Origin: Loigolactobacillus coryniformis subsp. coryniformis KCTC 3167 = DSM 20001
GTDB lineage: Bacteria; Bacillota; Bacilli; Lactobacillales; Lactobacillaceae
Direction: 5' to 3'
NCBI RefSeq assembly: GCF_002706425.1
Contig: NZ_CP017713.1
Span: 2,604,001 to 2,668,000, forward strand
DNA: 64,000 nucleotides
Below, piece by piece: positions 16,755 to 26,047 of the stretch; the stretch's first letter is position 1, and each line of letters starts with the position of its first letter. Both the position numbers and the translations under genes were made by a program. The notes beneath the pieces are model-generated. The model was not told the origin of the DNA and searched no databases. It saw only the letters and a list, made by a program, of their open reading frames with translations.

Positions 16755-17670
16755 AGCGTAATATTTGGCTAATTTGTTCAATATCGCCAGGTGTTGTCCG
16801 ACAACAGCCGCCAATCAATTGGGCACCAGTTGCTTGCCATTTAGGTACTAGTTCACTAAATTGAGGCGTGTTTTTCTGCATATGCCACGTTTTATCACTG
16901 GGGTCGTACTCCTCACCAGAATTAGGATAAACTAATAATGGCTTATCCGTCAGTGGCTGTAGAGTCTGTAACGCAGCCGTTACGTTGGTCAACGCTGTAC
17001 AATTCACGCCTAGGGCGACAACTTGCGGCTGCTGGTTCAGGTAAGTCACCACTTCAGCCAATGGTGTGCCATCACAAAGTGTTTGCGCATCCTTAATACT
17101 CAACGATACCCACGCTGTCTGCTGTGGAAATTCTTCCTGTAAAAGTGCAACGACAGCTTGGATCTCAGCAAAATTGGGCTGCGTTTCGATAGCTAAAACG
17201 TCCACGCCACTGGCTACCAACTGAGCAATGCGCGGGTAATGAAAAACTTGGTAAGCTTTACGATCTAGCTGATAAGCACCAGTATATTCACTCCCATCCG
17301 CTAAATAAGCCCCATATGGACCAACGCTACCGGCAACATAGAGGTCACGAGCATTATCACTAGCTACCAAATAATCGGTGCGTGCTTGTTGCGCCACTTG
17401 GACAGCTTTAGCGATCAAGGCCTTACTAGCCGCAGCGGTCAAGCCAATTTTTTCAAAAGCAGGGACGTTGGCTTGATAGGTATTAGTGATCGCGACATCG
17501 GCGCCGGCCGCAAAATAACTATAATGCACGGCATAAACTGCGTTAGGATCAGTCAACAACGCTCGTGCTGACCATAACTCACTATTCGTGTCGACACCAC
17601 GTTTTTCTAATTCAGTTGCCATTGCGCCATCTAAAATCAGTGGTTGTTTGACTGCTTGGCGAAAATTCAT
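16753..17670 (-). CDS. mmuM: Homocysteine S-methyltransferase
   Basis: Zinc-dependent methyltransferase making methionine from homocysteine with S-methylmethionine (or SAM) as donor. About 305 residues, usual for MmuM. The N-terminal LILDGAMATELEKRG, the zinc cysteine in GVNCTAL and the C-terminal GGCCRTTP pair are all present. I place the start at the ATG at 17670 (MNFRQAV), because AGGAAG sits 8 bases before it and would overlap the upstream in-frame ATG at 17688. It is divergent from a permease related to MmuP, the classic partner. Confidence 0.9.
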   Translation of the reverse strand: MNFRQAVKQPLILDGAMATELEKRGVDTNSELWSARALLTDPNAVYAVHYSYFAAGADVAITNTYQANVPAFEKIGLTAAASKALIAKAVQVAQQARTDYLVASDNARDLYVAGSVGPYGAYLADGSEYTGAYQLDRKAYQVFHYPRIAQLVASGVDVLAIETQPNFAEIQAVVALLQEEFPQQTAWVSLSIKDAQTLCDGTPLAEVVTYLNQQPQVVALGVNCTALTNVTAALQTLQPLTDKPLLVYPNSGEEYDPSDKTWHMQKNTPQFSELVPKWQATGAQLIGGCCRTTPGDIEQISQILR

Positions 17671-17823
17671 TACGTCCACTTCCTCCATAATTAGGTCGTT
17701 TATTCAGCGCTAATTCCGCAAGAAATATAGCTTTTTAGTTAAAAAAATGCTATGTTAAATCTATTAAACTTTTCTCATCATATTCTAATTGCATTTAAAT
17801 ATCAATCCTTGGAGGCTTTTTTT

Positions 17824-19227
17824 ATGGCAAACGCAACGCTGAAACGTAAAATGGAAGCGCGCCATTTACTAATGATTTCACTAGGCGGTGTTATTGGCAC
17901 TGGCTTATTTCTTAGCTCTGGCTACACGATTCATCAAGCAGGTCCAATCGGGACGATTCTCGCCTATGCATTAGGCGCCGTTTTAGTTTATCTCGTCATG
18001 TTATGTTTAGGTGAATTAGCCGTCGCCATGCCATTTACCGGCTCATTTCATGTTTACGCGACTAAATATATCGGTCCCGGAACTGGCTTTACCGTTGCCC
18101 TACTTTATTGGTTGACCTGGACCGTTGCCCTAGGCTCGGAATTCACCGCCGCTGGCTTGATCATGCAAAAATGGTTCCCGCACACGCCAACTTGGTTGTG
18201 GAGCGCCTTATTTATGATCGCTATTTTTATTGCCAACGCATTATCAGTCCGTTTCTTTGCTGAAACCGAGTTTTGGTTTTCTAGCATTAAAGTGATCGCC
18301 ATCATTGCTTTTATTGTTCTCGGCGGCGCAGCAATCATTGGTCTACTCCCTATTTCCGGTTATCACCATGCACCCGGTCTACATAATTTAGTTGCTGGCG
18401 GTATTTTTCCTAACGGGATCAAGGCTGTGTTCACCACAATGCTGACGGTTAATTTTGCTTTTTCTGGCACCGAATTGATTGGCGTGACCGCGGGCGAAAC
18501 TAAAGATCCCGGCAAAAATATTCCTAAGGCGATCCACACCACCTTATTGCGTTTGTGTTTATTTTTCATTGGTAGTATCGTCGTGATGGCCGCGTTGATT
18601 CCTTACCAAAAAGCTGGCGTCAGCCAAAGCCCGTTTGTCCTGGTTTTCCGTCAAATCGGTTTACCTTTTGCAGGTGACTTAATGAATTTTGTTGTGCTGA
18701 CGGCAATCTTGTCCGCCGCCAATTCCGGCCTATATGCTTCGACGCGGATGCTGTGGTCGCTGGCTAATGAAAAAATGATTCCCGCTCGTGTCGCCAAAAC
18801 AACTAAAAGTGGTATCCCGCTGCTGGCTTTAAGCTTAAGTATGCTCGGCGGTATTTTGGCGTTACTATCTAGTGTTGTCGCCGCTGAAACGGTCTACTTA
18901 GTGTTGGTTTCAATCTCCGGCTTGGCTGTAGTAATTGTCTGGATGGCGATTGCACTATCCCAATTAAATTTCCGCAAACAATTTCTGGCGGAAGGCCACC
19001 AACTTAGTGAATTGACCTTCCGTACTCCAGGCTATCCTTGGATACCGCTAGCCGCTTTTATTCTAAGCTTTTTGTCGTGTGTACTGATCATTTTTGACCC
19101 GACCCAACGGCCAGCATTATTTTATATGGTACCCTTTATCATCGCCTGCTACGTGATATATTACGTCAAAGAAGCAATCAAAAAGCGGCGCACCCAAACT
19201 AATCCTGCGCCAACGCAGAAAAGTTAG
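17824..19227 (+). CDS. mmuP: APC family amino acid permease, probably S-methylmethionine
   Basis: Amino acid/polyamine/organocation permease with 12 predicted membrane helices and about 467 residues. The conserved first helix [22 protein letters not shown] and the [24 protein letters not shown] segment are typical of the YfnA/MmuP/GabP group. Start at the ATG at 17824 after TTGGAGG; an upstream in-frame start lacks a site. The divergent homocysteine methyltransferase makes S-methylmethionine uptake the best guess. A general amino acid substrate is possible. Confidence 0.82.
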   Translation: MANATLKRKMEARHLLMISLGGVIGTGLFLSSGYTIHQAGPIGTILAYALGAVLVYLVMLCLGELAVAMPFTGSFHVYATKYIGPGTGFTVALLYWLTWTVALGSEFTAAGLIMQKWFPHTPTWLWSALFMIAIFIANALSVRFFAETEFWFSSIKVIAIIAFIVLGGAAIIGLLPISGYHHAPGLHNLVAGGIFPNGIKAVFTTMLTVNFAFSGTELIGVTAGETKDPGKNIPKAIHTTLLRLCLFFIGSIVVMAALIPYQKAGVSQSPFVLVFRQIGLPFAGDLMNFVVLTAILSAANSGLYASTRMLWSLANEKMIPARVAKTTKSGIPLLALSLSMLGGILALLSSVVAAETVYLVLVSISGLAVVIVWMAIALSQLNFRKQFLAEGHQLSELTFRTPGYPWIPLAAFILSFLSCVLIIFDPTQRPALFYMVPFIIACYVIYYVKEAIKKRRTQTNPAPTQKS

Positions 19228-19265
19228 TGTATGATAACAGTATTAAGAACATGGAGGTGCGGTAT

Positions 19266-21200
19266 ATGCAACAATTACAATTTGCCGCTGGTACAACCAG
19301 CGAATCAAGTGACCATTCACGCTTACAAGATGATTTTTATAACGCGATCAACGCGGATTGGTTGAAAACGGCCAAGATTCCAGCCGACCGTCCCGCTACT
19401 GGTGGCTTTCAAGATCTAGTTGAAAATATTGAAAAAACCTTAATGGCAGACTTTGCAGCAATGCAAAAGCAATCGCCTAGCAGCCCACTGATCGGTGAAT
19501 TTCTAAAGTATTATGCGTTAGCCGCTGATTTTGAACAGCGTGATGCCCAAGCCGCTGCACCATTACAACCTTATTTACGGCGGATCGCTAAATATGATAA
19601 TCTAGCCGACTGGCAAGCTGATCTCAAAGATTGGCTTTTAGACGGTTTACCAGTTCCATTTGATTTAGACGTGGACGCTGACATGAAGAACACCAAAATC
19701 AACGCCTTATTTGCCAGTGCACCGAGCCTATTTTTACCCGATAAAACTTACTACGCAGCTGATAATCCTAGTGGCCCACAATTATTACAAGTTTTTCAAC
19801 AAATGATGCAACAATTGCTGGAAATGGCTGGCTACAGCACCGCCGATACGCAATTGATCTTAGAACAAGCCATCGCGTTCGATAAAAGCTTAGCCCCACA
19901 TGTGAAAAGCGCTGAAGAGTCAGCCGACTACAGTAAAATGTATAACCCGCAGACTTTCACTGAATTCACAGCCCACAGCAGCAATATCGACTTTAGCCGT
20001 CTAATTCCAGAATTAATTGGTGCGCAACCGGAAAAAATCATCGTCACTCAACCTAAATTTTTTACGGCCTTTGACGAGATCGTCACAACAGAGAACTTTA
20101 GCCTACTGAAAAGCTGGTTGATCGTCAACACAGTACGCAGTATGAGTGGCTATTTAAGTAATGATTTCCGTGAAATCGGCGGTATTTACGGGCGGGCACT
20201 TTCCGGTAGTAAAGAAGCGATGAAACCGCAAAAGAGTGCCTATTATTTGGCCGCCGGACAATTTGACCAAGTCGTTGGTGATTACTATGGTCGCAAGTAC
20301 TTCGGTGAAGCCGCCAAGGCCGACGTTCATAAAATGGTCGTTAAAATGATCGGCGTTTATAAAAAACGGCTGGAAAATAATGATTGGTTATCCGCCAGCA
20401 CGCGGCAAAAAGCGATCGTTAAGCTGGATAATTTAGGCATTCAAGTCGGTTATCCCGATACGATCAAGCCGTTATTCAAACAATTCACCGTCAATACTGG
20501 GGCTAGCTTATTAAGCAACGCCATGCGTTTTGCTCATATCACCATTGCGGATCGTTTCAGTAAATGGAATCAGCCAGTCGAACGAACTGAATGGGAAATG
20601 AGCGCTAATACGGTTAACGCTTATTACCATCCTTTCCGCAATATTATCGTTTTTCCAGCAGCAATTTTGCAGGCGCCATTTTATAGTTTAACGCAACCAT
20701 CAAGTGCTAATTATGGTGGGATCGGTGCGGTGATCGCCCATGAAATTTCCCATGCCTTCGATAATAACGGTGCGCTTTTTGATGAATTTGGTAATTTACA
20801 CAATTGGTGGACTGACGCTGACTCCGCGCACTTTAAGGAATTAGCCCAAGCAATGATCGGCGAATTCAACGGTATTCCATTTGCCGGCAGCCAAGTCAAC
20901 GGCAAACTGACAGTGTCAGAAAACATTGCCGATGCTGGTGGCTTGAGTTGTGCCTTAGAAGCCGCCAAAGGTGAAACCGATGTTAATTTAACGACCTTCT
21001 TCACCAATTGGGCGACGATTTGGCGGACCAAAGCCCAGCCAGAATATCAACAATTACTGTTATCGATCGATGTTCACGCCCCTGCTAAATTACGCGCCAA
21101 TGTTCAGGTGCAAAACTTCGCTGATTTTTACCGTACATTTAATGTACAGCCAGGCGATGGTATGTATTTGGCACCAGAAAAACGTGTCAGTATCTGGTAA
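19266..21200 (+). CDS. pepO: Endopeptidase O (M13 family)
   Basis: Zinc metallo-endopeptidase of the neprilysin family; in lactic acid bacteria PepO is cytoplasmic and cuts oligopeptides. About 644 residues, no signal peptide. Zinc ligands are HEISH (near residue 490) and the downstream Glu in ENIADAGG; the NAYYHPFRN substrate-binding motif is also seen. The start at ATG 19266 follows GGAGGTGC; translation from 19227 would add residues without a site. It lies 38 bases after the permease and may be cotranscribed. A small RNA promoter begins within its last codons. Confidence 0.93.
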   Translation: MQQLQFAAGTTSESSDHSRLQDDFYNAINADWLKTAKIPADRPATGGFQDLVENIEKTLMADFAAMQKQSPSSPLIGEFLKYYALAADFEQRDAQAAAPLQPYLRRIAKYDNLADWQADLKDWLLDGLPVPFDLDVDADMKNTKINALFASAPSLFLPDKTYYAADNPSGPQLLQVFQQMMQQLLEMAGYSTADTQLILEQAIAFDKSLAPHVKSAEESADYSKMYNPQTFTEFTAHSSNIDFSRLIPELIGAQPEKIIVTQPKFFTAFDEIVTTENFSLLKSWLIVNTVRSMSGYLSNDFREIGGIYGRALSGSKEAMKPQKSAYYLAAGQFDQVVGDYYGRKYFGEAAKADVHKMVVKMIGVYKKRLENNDWLSASTRQKAIVKLDNLGIQVGYPDTIKPLFKQFTVNTGASLLSNAMRFAHITIADRFSKWNQPVERTEWEMSANTVNAYYHPFRNIIVFPAAILQAPFYSLTQPSSANYGGIGAVIAHEISHAFDNNGALFDEFGNLHNWWTDADSAHFKELAQAMIGEFNGIPFAGSQVNGKLTVSENIADAGGLSCALEAAKGETDVNLTTFFTNWATIWRTKAQPEYQQLLLSIDVHAPAKLRANVQVQNFADFYRTFNVQPGDGMYLAPEKRVSIW

Positions 21201-21212
21201 GTATGTTATAAT
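21184..21212 (+). promoter_or_regulatory. Extended -10 promoter of a candidate small RNA
   Basis: TGTTATAAT (TATAAT at 21207-21212 with TG one base upstream) overlaps and follows the end of pepO. The -35 at 21184-21189 (GTGTCA) is weak, as often tolerated with an extended -10. Confidence 0.6.
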
Positions 21213-21218
21213 CGCAGA

Positions 21219-21332
21219 TAAGGTGCCAGACCTTACAGACCCTCGAGTCTGTGCGCGCATTTATAAGTCGCGCCGCGTTCTTTATTGAACGCCCAGCAGC
21301 CACTACCAACTACATTGGTGGCTGCTTTTTTG
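21219..21332 (+). ncRNA. Candidate small RNA of five tandem hairpins
   Basis: Directly after the promoter come five almost contiguous hairpins: AAGGT/ACCTT (21220-21234), ACAGAC/GTCTGT (21235-21252), GCGCG/CGCGC (21253-21273), GCGTTC/GAACGC (21275-21292), and the terminator AGCAGCCAC/GTGGCTGCT with a T7 tail (21295-21332). There is no open frame of note. The second loop, CCTCGA, contains CCUC, which could pair with a GAGG ribosome binding site. I do not recognise the family, and the function is unknown. Confidence 0.7.
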
Positions 21333-21337
21333 TTGCT

Positions 21338-21393
21338 CAAAAATAGCGTGTGCGCTCAGGTCCAGTAAGCGACCTAACCGCACACGCTATTTG
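21338..21393 (-). terminator. Terminator of pepC
   Basis: AATAGCGTGTGCG and CGCACACGCTATT form a perfect long stem with A-run on the plus-strand left side (U-run on the minus strand), immediately after the pepC stop. Confidence 0.88.
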
Positions 21394-21394
21394 C

Positions 21395-22702
21395 TTACGC
21401 CATCGAATCCCATGGCGCTAATTCAGTTGGTTTATTTTGTAACACTTGTTGTAATTCTGGGCTGAGCAAATCGCGCTTGATCACCACATGGTAAACGTAA
21501 TCGTCAAACCATTGATCGCTCATCACGAAGTAACCATCTGCCCCAACTTTTTCGCCCCAACTATTTTCGACTTTCCATTTTGTTGGTTCGCCGTCTACTA
21601 AATCGACGCCGGTCAGCGTCATTGCATGCGAAACAACCGCATCCCGATATTGCAGCCGTTCTTTTTTACTTAGTTGCAAATCAGTTGCAAAAAGGGCGTC
21701 ATAATTAAATAGCCGACTATCCAGCAAGCCATCGGGCCGGCTCATTTGTTGCAAAACATCATTCCCGAACCAAATCGTTTCCCCTGCCTGCAGTTGCGCA
21801 ATCGTTAATGCTTTAAAAGTTGCTAGATCAACGTTCAAAAACGTCACGTGTTGTCCGCCGACCACATTATCTTCAATCGGCAAGGTATAAAGCTGATTGA
21901 AAGGCTTGTCTGGTGAATTGATCACGGTCACATAGTCGTCTAGATCACGGCTTAAATATTTAGCTGCAAAACTTTGCGGCGTCAAGTCAGTATCGCGGTG
22001 ATACTTGTTAGCGTCATCGCGGTAGCTGAAATCAAAGTGTTCTACTGGCGTACCGAAGGCATAGGCGCACATCCGATAGATCACGGTCAACATTTCGGTT
22101 TTCGCGGCCGCAACATCGGCCCCAGCAGCCACTAATTGGCGTAATTTAACCGCGTCCTTGCGTAACCGTAAATTGAGTACTTGGTTGAATTCAGTCGTAT
22201 TTTCGCTGGCCTGGGTTTCGGGCATAACCGATTTAGGCACGACGCCGTACTTTTTGATCAGGGCTGCGGCGTTATCCCACTGGCCACCATCACCATTGGG
22301 CGAATCTAGCAACCAAGTTACGATTCGACTATCAGCCGCTTGATCAGCGGTGGCGATAATATTTTCATAAAAGGCGTTGGCTTTCTCAAACCGATCCCAG
22401 AAAGATAAATAATTCTGCGAAAATTCGAAATCCTTCAAGTTATACTTCACTGCGACTTCGTGACGCAATGTATTCAATGTTGAAAATAGCCAACAGCGGC
22501 CACTATGTTTCTGATTAGACACTTTTCCTGTTGGTAATTCCAATGAGAAAGTACGATCTAATTGCGTTTGCACCGTAATATCTTCACTAGCAGCGTTGAT
22601 ACCAGTATTCATAACTGCACGCTGCACCACTTTTGCTTGTGGCTGGGCCGCTAATGTTTTTTTAAACTTAGCCTGTGCGGCTGGGGTAATTGCTTGACTC
22701 AT
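21395..22702 (-). CDS. pepC: Aminopeptidase C (bleomycin hydrolase family)
   Basis: Cytoplasmic C1B thiol aminopeptidase, typical of lactic acid bacteria, removing N-terminal residues from peptides. 435 residues. The catalytic Cys70 is in HSGRCWLFSTLNTLRHE; the His is in VSHAMTLTGVDLVDG and the Asn in KVENSWGEKVG. RBS AAGGAGTT precedes the ATG. Single gene with its own terminator. Confidence 0.95.
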   Translation of the reverse strand: MSQAITPAAQAKFKKTLAAQPQAKVVQRAVMNTGINAASEDITVQTQLDRTFSLELPTGKVSNQKHSGRCWLFSTLNTLRHEVAVKYNLKDFEFSQNYLSFWDRFEKANAFYENIIATADQAADSRIVTWLLDSPNGDGGQWDNAAALIKKYGVVPKSVMPETQASENTTEFNQVLNLRLRKDAVKLRQLVAAGADVAAAKTEMLTVIYRMCAYAFGTPVEHFDFSYRDDANKYHRDTDLTPQSFAAKYLSRDLDDYVTVINSPDKPFNQLYTLPIEDNVVGGQHVTFLNVDLATFKALTIAQLQAGETIWFGNDVLQQMSRPDGLLDSRLFNYDALFATDLQLSKKERLQYRDAVVSHAMTLTGVDLVDGEPTKWKVENSWGEKVGADGYFVMSDQWFDDYVYHVVIKRDLLSPELQQVLQNKPTELAPWDSMA

Positions 22703-22810
22703 TTGACCAACTCCTTAGATTAGTTTCCATTTTAGTCCAGATCCAAGCAAAAAGCATTGCATTTTTGCCGTAACCTGATACGATTTAGTTAAAAAACTGG
22801 GGGAATTTTT

Positions 22811-23065
22811 ATGCCGACACATCAACAAACATTAGCTGAATTAGTCTCTGGACAAATCTACGTCGCCATCGTTGATTTTCAAATCGAACCGCAATTCGAC
22901 ACCGACCAATATAGTGCGCGTCAGGGTGATCGTATTGAGATCCGCGGTATTTTTCCCAACGGCGCCATGGTTTACAATTTAAATGCCGCGGCTGGTTTTT
23001 TTGTACCGCGGCGGCGGACCGGTGAACTCTTTGTGGCCGAAGCGTTACAAGCAACAATCGAGTAG
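22811..23065 (+). CDS. Small protein of unknown function
   Basis: 84 residues, ATG at 22811 preceded by TGGGGGAATTTTT and a plausible promoter (TTGCAT, 16 bases, TACGAT). The frame carries no recognisable domain; it is mildly acidic with a short basic VPRRRRTGELF segment. An antisense frame of similar length exists, but it lacks a start site. The stop codon lies only a few bases from the 3' end of the group II intron, so the intron replaced its downstream flank rather than its coding part. Existence likely, function unknown. Confidence 0.55.
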   Translation: MPTHQQTLAELVSGQIYVAIVDFQIEPQFDTDQYSARQGDRIEIRGIFPNGAMVYNLNAAAGFFVPRRRTGELFVAEALQATIE

Positions 23066-23067
23066 GA

Positions 23068-24963
23068 GGTAATTGTAAGTTACCGTCCTCTCACACCACC
23101 GTACGTACGGTTCCGTATACGGCGGTTCAATAATTTAAGCACTCTGAATTTGCTGGAGCGTCTGACTCAAGTTAATGAGTCCACGACGTTCCAGCTCTTT
23201 GTTAGTTAGGGTACGGCACAGCGTTTTACTATGCGCTGTCCGCCAGTACCCTTTACGCGTGTTAGCGGATAGCTTAGCTTCATCTTTCGTAAATCCTAAT
23301 CCGCTCAAGTTGTTCTCTCTAGTTTTGGCTTTCTTCCATTGTTTCCAAATGTACTGGCGAATACGTGACCGCAGCCACGCATCTAATTCCGTGATGAACC
23401 GCTTCATTCTACCCAAGCTGTAATACTGCAACCAACCGCGCATCTTTTGACGAATCTCTGCCATTATTTGGTCTTCGGATACACCACGATTACGCTTAGT
23501 CAGCCGCCTCAATGCTTGTTTAACTCGCTGCTTCGCTGACCACACCGGATAGGGAAAAGCCCTGCCTTTAGTGTGGCCCAACGTAAACCCTAAGAACTTC
23601 ATTCTGTTGGTGGCGACCACTTGTGTTTTTTCCTGATTGAGCGTGAGTTTTAACTCATGCTCGAGAAAACGAGTCACACTAGCGAGGACTCGTTGGCCCG
23701 CGCGTGGACTTTTAACAAAGATATTGCAGTCATCGGCGTAACGGTCAAATTCATGACCGCGCCTAGCTAGTTCTTGGTCGAATTCGTTGAGATAAATATT
23801 CGCTAACAGTGGCGAGATCGGCCCGCCTTGCGGTGTGCCTTTCTCACTGCGTTCAAACAATTGCCCATTCATGGTGCCACTAGTCAGAAAACGGCGAATG
23901 AGCCGTAGTATCCAGCGGTCACTAATTCGCTGCTTGAGAAACTTCATAAGCATGTCATGATTAACCGTATCGAAGTAGGCCTTCAAATCCAGATCAACCA
24001 CATAGTGATAACCCGCATTATCTAGCTGAACGACCTGTTGAACTGCGTCATGTGCACTGCGTTGGGGTCGAAAACCAAAACTATTATTGGCGAAGATCTG
24101 TTCATATATCGGCGAAAGGACCTGGGCCACGGCCTGCTGGACTAGCCGGTCGATCACGGTCGGAATGCCAAGCTTACGCGTTCCACCGTTGGGCTTTGGA
24201 ATTGAGACTTGCTTGACTGGTGCCGGTTTATAAGTCCCATTGGCCAATTCTGCGAGTAATTCTTCGCGATGTACTTTCAGGTACGGTTTCAATTCATCAA
24301 CGGTCATACCGTCAACTCCGGCCGCCCCTTTGTTCCTGACCACACGTTGATAAGCCAAATTCAGGTTGTTGCGGGCCAAAACTAATGCTTGAAACTGAGT
24401 GCCACTCATCTTTTCTCCTTCACCGGAGGCGATACTACGCGCCCCAGTTTGTCTTTGGTCTTCCAGACCTATCATCCGCTGGCGGTCAGCTTGTTCTGTT
24501 TTCTGCGATTTTCGCATCGTCTTCACTTCCAGTCGCAATATGAGTTATTATTGTTTGGTCCTTCATGGTTACCCACTACTATGACCTCGGCTGACTCCTG
24601 TACACTTAACCAGCCATTTCTGACTTGCTTTGAACTCATATTTCCTTGTCATTTGGGTATTCCCTAAGAAAATCAGGATTGTGTGTACAGGTCTCCCCGG
24701 GTAAGAACGTCAACTTTCGTACCATGTCACCGTCAGCTTTACTGTCGTAACTTCGGGTAGTATCGGACTTCAGTGTGTTTGGCCACCTTATCCAGTTACT
24801 TCCGGCCTTATAGCTGCTTCTTGTTCATCGGTGCAGTACTTTGCTCATCAGGCTGCCTTCAGTCTTCACCTCACGATAAAGGCCTTGCCTTTGGCTAGCG
24901 GTTCCGACTACTACGGCCCGCAGTGGACTTTCACCACCTAGTTGACGCCCATGCCGGGCGCAC
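23068..24963 (-). mobile_element. Group IIC (bacterial class C) intron
   Basis: A retroelement on the minus strand of about 1.9 kb. The 5' end GTGCGCCCGGCATGGGCGTC (complement of 24944-24963) is a classic group II start. The region 24539-24963 is the non-coding ribozyme domain I-IV part. The RT follows, then domain V (within the complement of about 23088-23128, with GCCGTATACGG and CCGTACGTACGG arms) and a short domain VI. The 3' boundary is approximate to a few bases. It lies directly after the terminator at 24965-24999, the preferred target of class C introns. All parts look intact. Confidence 0.9.
23135..24538 (-). CDS. ltrA: Group II intron reverse transcriptase/maturase
   Basis: Intron-encoded protein that splices and reverse-transcribes the surrounding intron. 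RT motifs run from NKGAAGVDGMTVDELKPYL through YRPQRSAHDA-like FRPQRSAHDAV and GTPQGGPISPLLANIYLNEFD to the catalytic FDRYADDCNIFV. The maturase domain X (RGWLQYYSLGRM) follows. The endonuclease (HNH) domain is absent, as in class C introns. The start may be the ATG at 24517 (MRKSQKTEQ) or the one at 24538. No interruption is seen, so it may be active. Confidence 0.93.
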   Translation of the reverse strand: MRLEVKTMRKSQKTEQADRQRMIGLEDQRQTGARSIASGEGEKMSGTQFQALVLARNNLNLAYQRVVRNKGAAGVDGMTVDELKPYLKVHREELLAELANGTYKPAPVKQVSIPKPNGGTRKLGIPTVIDRLVQQAVAQVLSPIYEQIFANNSFGFRPQRSAHDAVQQVVQLDNAGYHYVVDLDLKAYFDTVNHDMLMKFLKQRISDRWILRLIRRFLTSGTMNGQLFERSEKGTPQGGPISPLLANIYLNEFDQELARRGHEFDRYADDCNIFVKSPRAGQRVLASVTRFLEHELKLTLNQEKTQVVATNRMKFLGFTLGHTKGRAFPYPVWSAKQRVKQALRRLTKRNRGVSEDQIMAEIRQKMRGWLQYYSLGRMKRFITELDAWLRSRIRQYIWKQWKKAKTRENNLSGLGFTKDEAKLSANTRKGYWRTAHSKTLCRTLTNKELERRGLINLSQTLQQIQSA

Positions 24964-24964
24964 C

Positions 24965-24999
24965 AAAAAAAGTCGTAACCCAAATAGGTACGACTTTTT
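24965..24999 (-). terminator. Terminator used as the intron target
   Basis: AAAAAGTCGTACC / GG-TACGACTTTTT stem with U-run on the minus strand, belonging to the gene at 25011. The group II intron starts 2 bases beyond its T-run. Confidence 0.88.
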
Positions 25000-25010
25000 G
25001 ACGTCCTATT

Positions 25011-25640
25011 TTAGCGACTGACAACCGTGAAACGTTGTTGCTTATGTTGCGGCTTTTCGATTTCGTCAACCAGCGCAATGGCAAAATCCGCGTAACTGAT
25101 CTCACTTTTACCAGCCAAATTCGTCAGTAGCCGGTCTTGACCAATGTCGTAACTGCCGGTGCGCGGTGCGTCCGCTAAAAAGGCCGCTGACGGACTAAGG
25201 TAAGTCCACTGCACATCGGTCACCTTTTGTAAATTGATCAGTGCCTTGCCCATGTTGACTGAAGTGGGTTTCCATTCGTCTTTGAAATTAGGGGTTTCGT
25301 ATAAACGCATGGTCTGTGCGTCATCGACGAATAGCGAACCAGCGCCGCCCACCACCAATAAACGTACAGCGGTACTGTGCAAAATATCAACTAAATGCTG
25401 CAGTGAGGTTTGATGTTGGTCTTCGTGCGCATTGGCTGGCCGAAAAGCATCGACTATCACATCAAAATCAGTTAGATCAGCCGTCGTTAACGCAAATAGA
25501 TCCTTTGCCAGTACCGGTAACTTAAGGCGCAGCTTCTCTGGATGACGGACGATTGCTGTGACTTGATGTCCGCGTTGCACTGCTTCTTCAGCGATCAATG
25601 AACCTGCTTGGCCAGTGGCACCAATAATACCAATTTTCAT
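25011..25640 (-). CDS. NAD(P)-binding Rossmann oxidoreductase (atypical SDR)
   Basis: About 209 residues of the NmrA-like/YwnB group. The N-terminal MKIGIIGATGQAGSLIAEEAVQRGHQ is the GxxGxxG NAD(P)-binding motif. No Tyr-x-x-x-Lys catalytic pair is evident, as in atypical family members. The start is the ATG at 25640 with GGGAGG upstream; an in-frame ATG at 25655 is disfavoured. Substrate unknown. It stands alone and ends in the terminator that hosts the intron. Confidence 0.8.
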   Translation of the reverse strand: MKIGIIGATGQAGSLIAEEAVQRGHQVTAIVRHPEKLRLKLPVLAKDLFALTTADLTDFDVIVDAFRPANAHEDQHQTSLQHLVDILHSTAVRLLVVGGAGSLFVDDAQTMRLYETPNFKDEWKPTSVNMGKALINLQKVTDVQWTYLSPSAAFLADAPRTGSYDIGQDRLLTNLAGKSEISYADFAIALVDEIEKPQHKQQRFTVVSR

Positions 25641-25791
25641 AGAAAAACCTCCCATAAGCTTATTTTAATTTTTCACCACCTCTAATGTACCATGTAATCC
25701 GCAAAATCACCTGTGACTTGCTTTTAATTTACTAGCGCAACTTATTGACTAGTATTTTCAGCATAATTAGCCTATAATATAACCAAATTAT

Positions 25792-25993
25792 CGGAGTAGG
25801 ACCCAAAGCGTTAAGTGCCGCCGGAACGGAATGTGAACGATGGACGAAAAGTTGTCGTGTGGCTGACAAGGTACTCAGTTGCCTTATTTGTCGAAACACT
25901 GATCAACTTGCGGTTTTGGGTCTGCATTCGCCGCATGTCCGCGTGGCTTTTGTCCGACAATCAGTTGCAGCCAGTGGTCGTGCGGCTTTTTTT
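25792..25993 (+). promoter_or_regulatory. THF riboswitch with terminator, upstream of folT
   Basis: The tetrahydrofolate riboswitch class I signature is visible: GGAGTAGG start, GCGTTAAGTG (25808-25817), GGAACGGAATGTG, and ACCCAAA pairing with TTTTGGGT, then CTGCATTCGCC near 25922-25932. The distal arm is longer than the consensus. It is followed by a terminator whose outer arms are GCCGCA (25930-25935) and TGCGGC (25981-25986) plus a T7 run. A TATAAT box lies at 25773-25778. Folate binding would stop transcription of the folate transporter gene. Confidence 0.88.
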
Positions 25994-26047
25994 GCGTTGG
26001 CGACAGGCTTGGTTGCAATGACTATTATTTTATTGGGGGTAATTGTC

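Noticed and set aside
22809-23057. 82-codon minus-strand frame opposite the small gene at 22811
   Set aside because: It lacks a ribosome binding site, and the plus-strand frame has a site and a promoter.
25859-26047. N-terminal extension of folT
   Set aside because: This part is the THF riboswitch and terminator; the S-component fold starts at the ATG at 26048.
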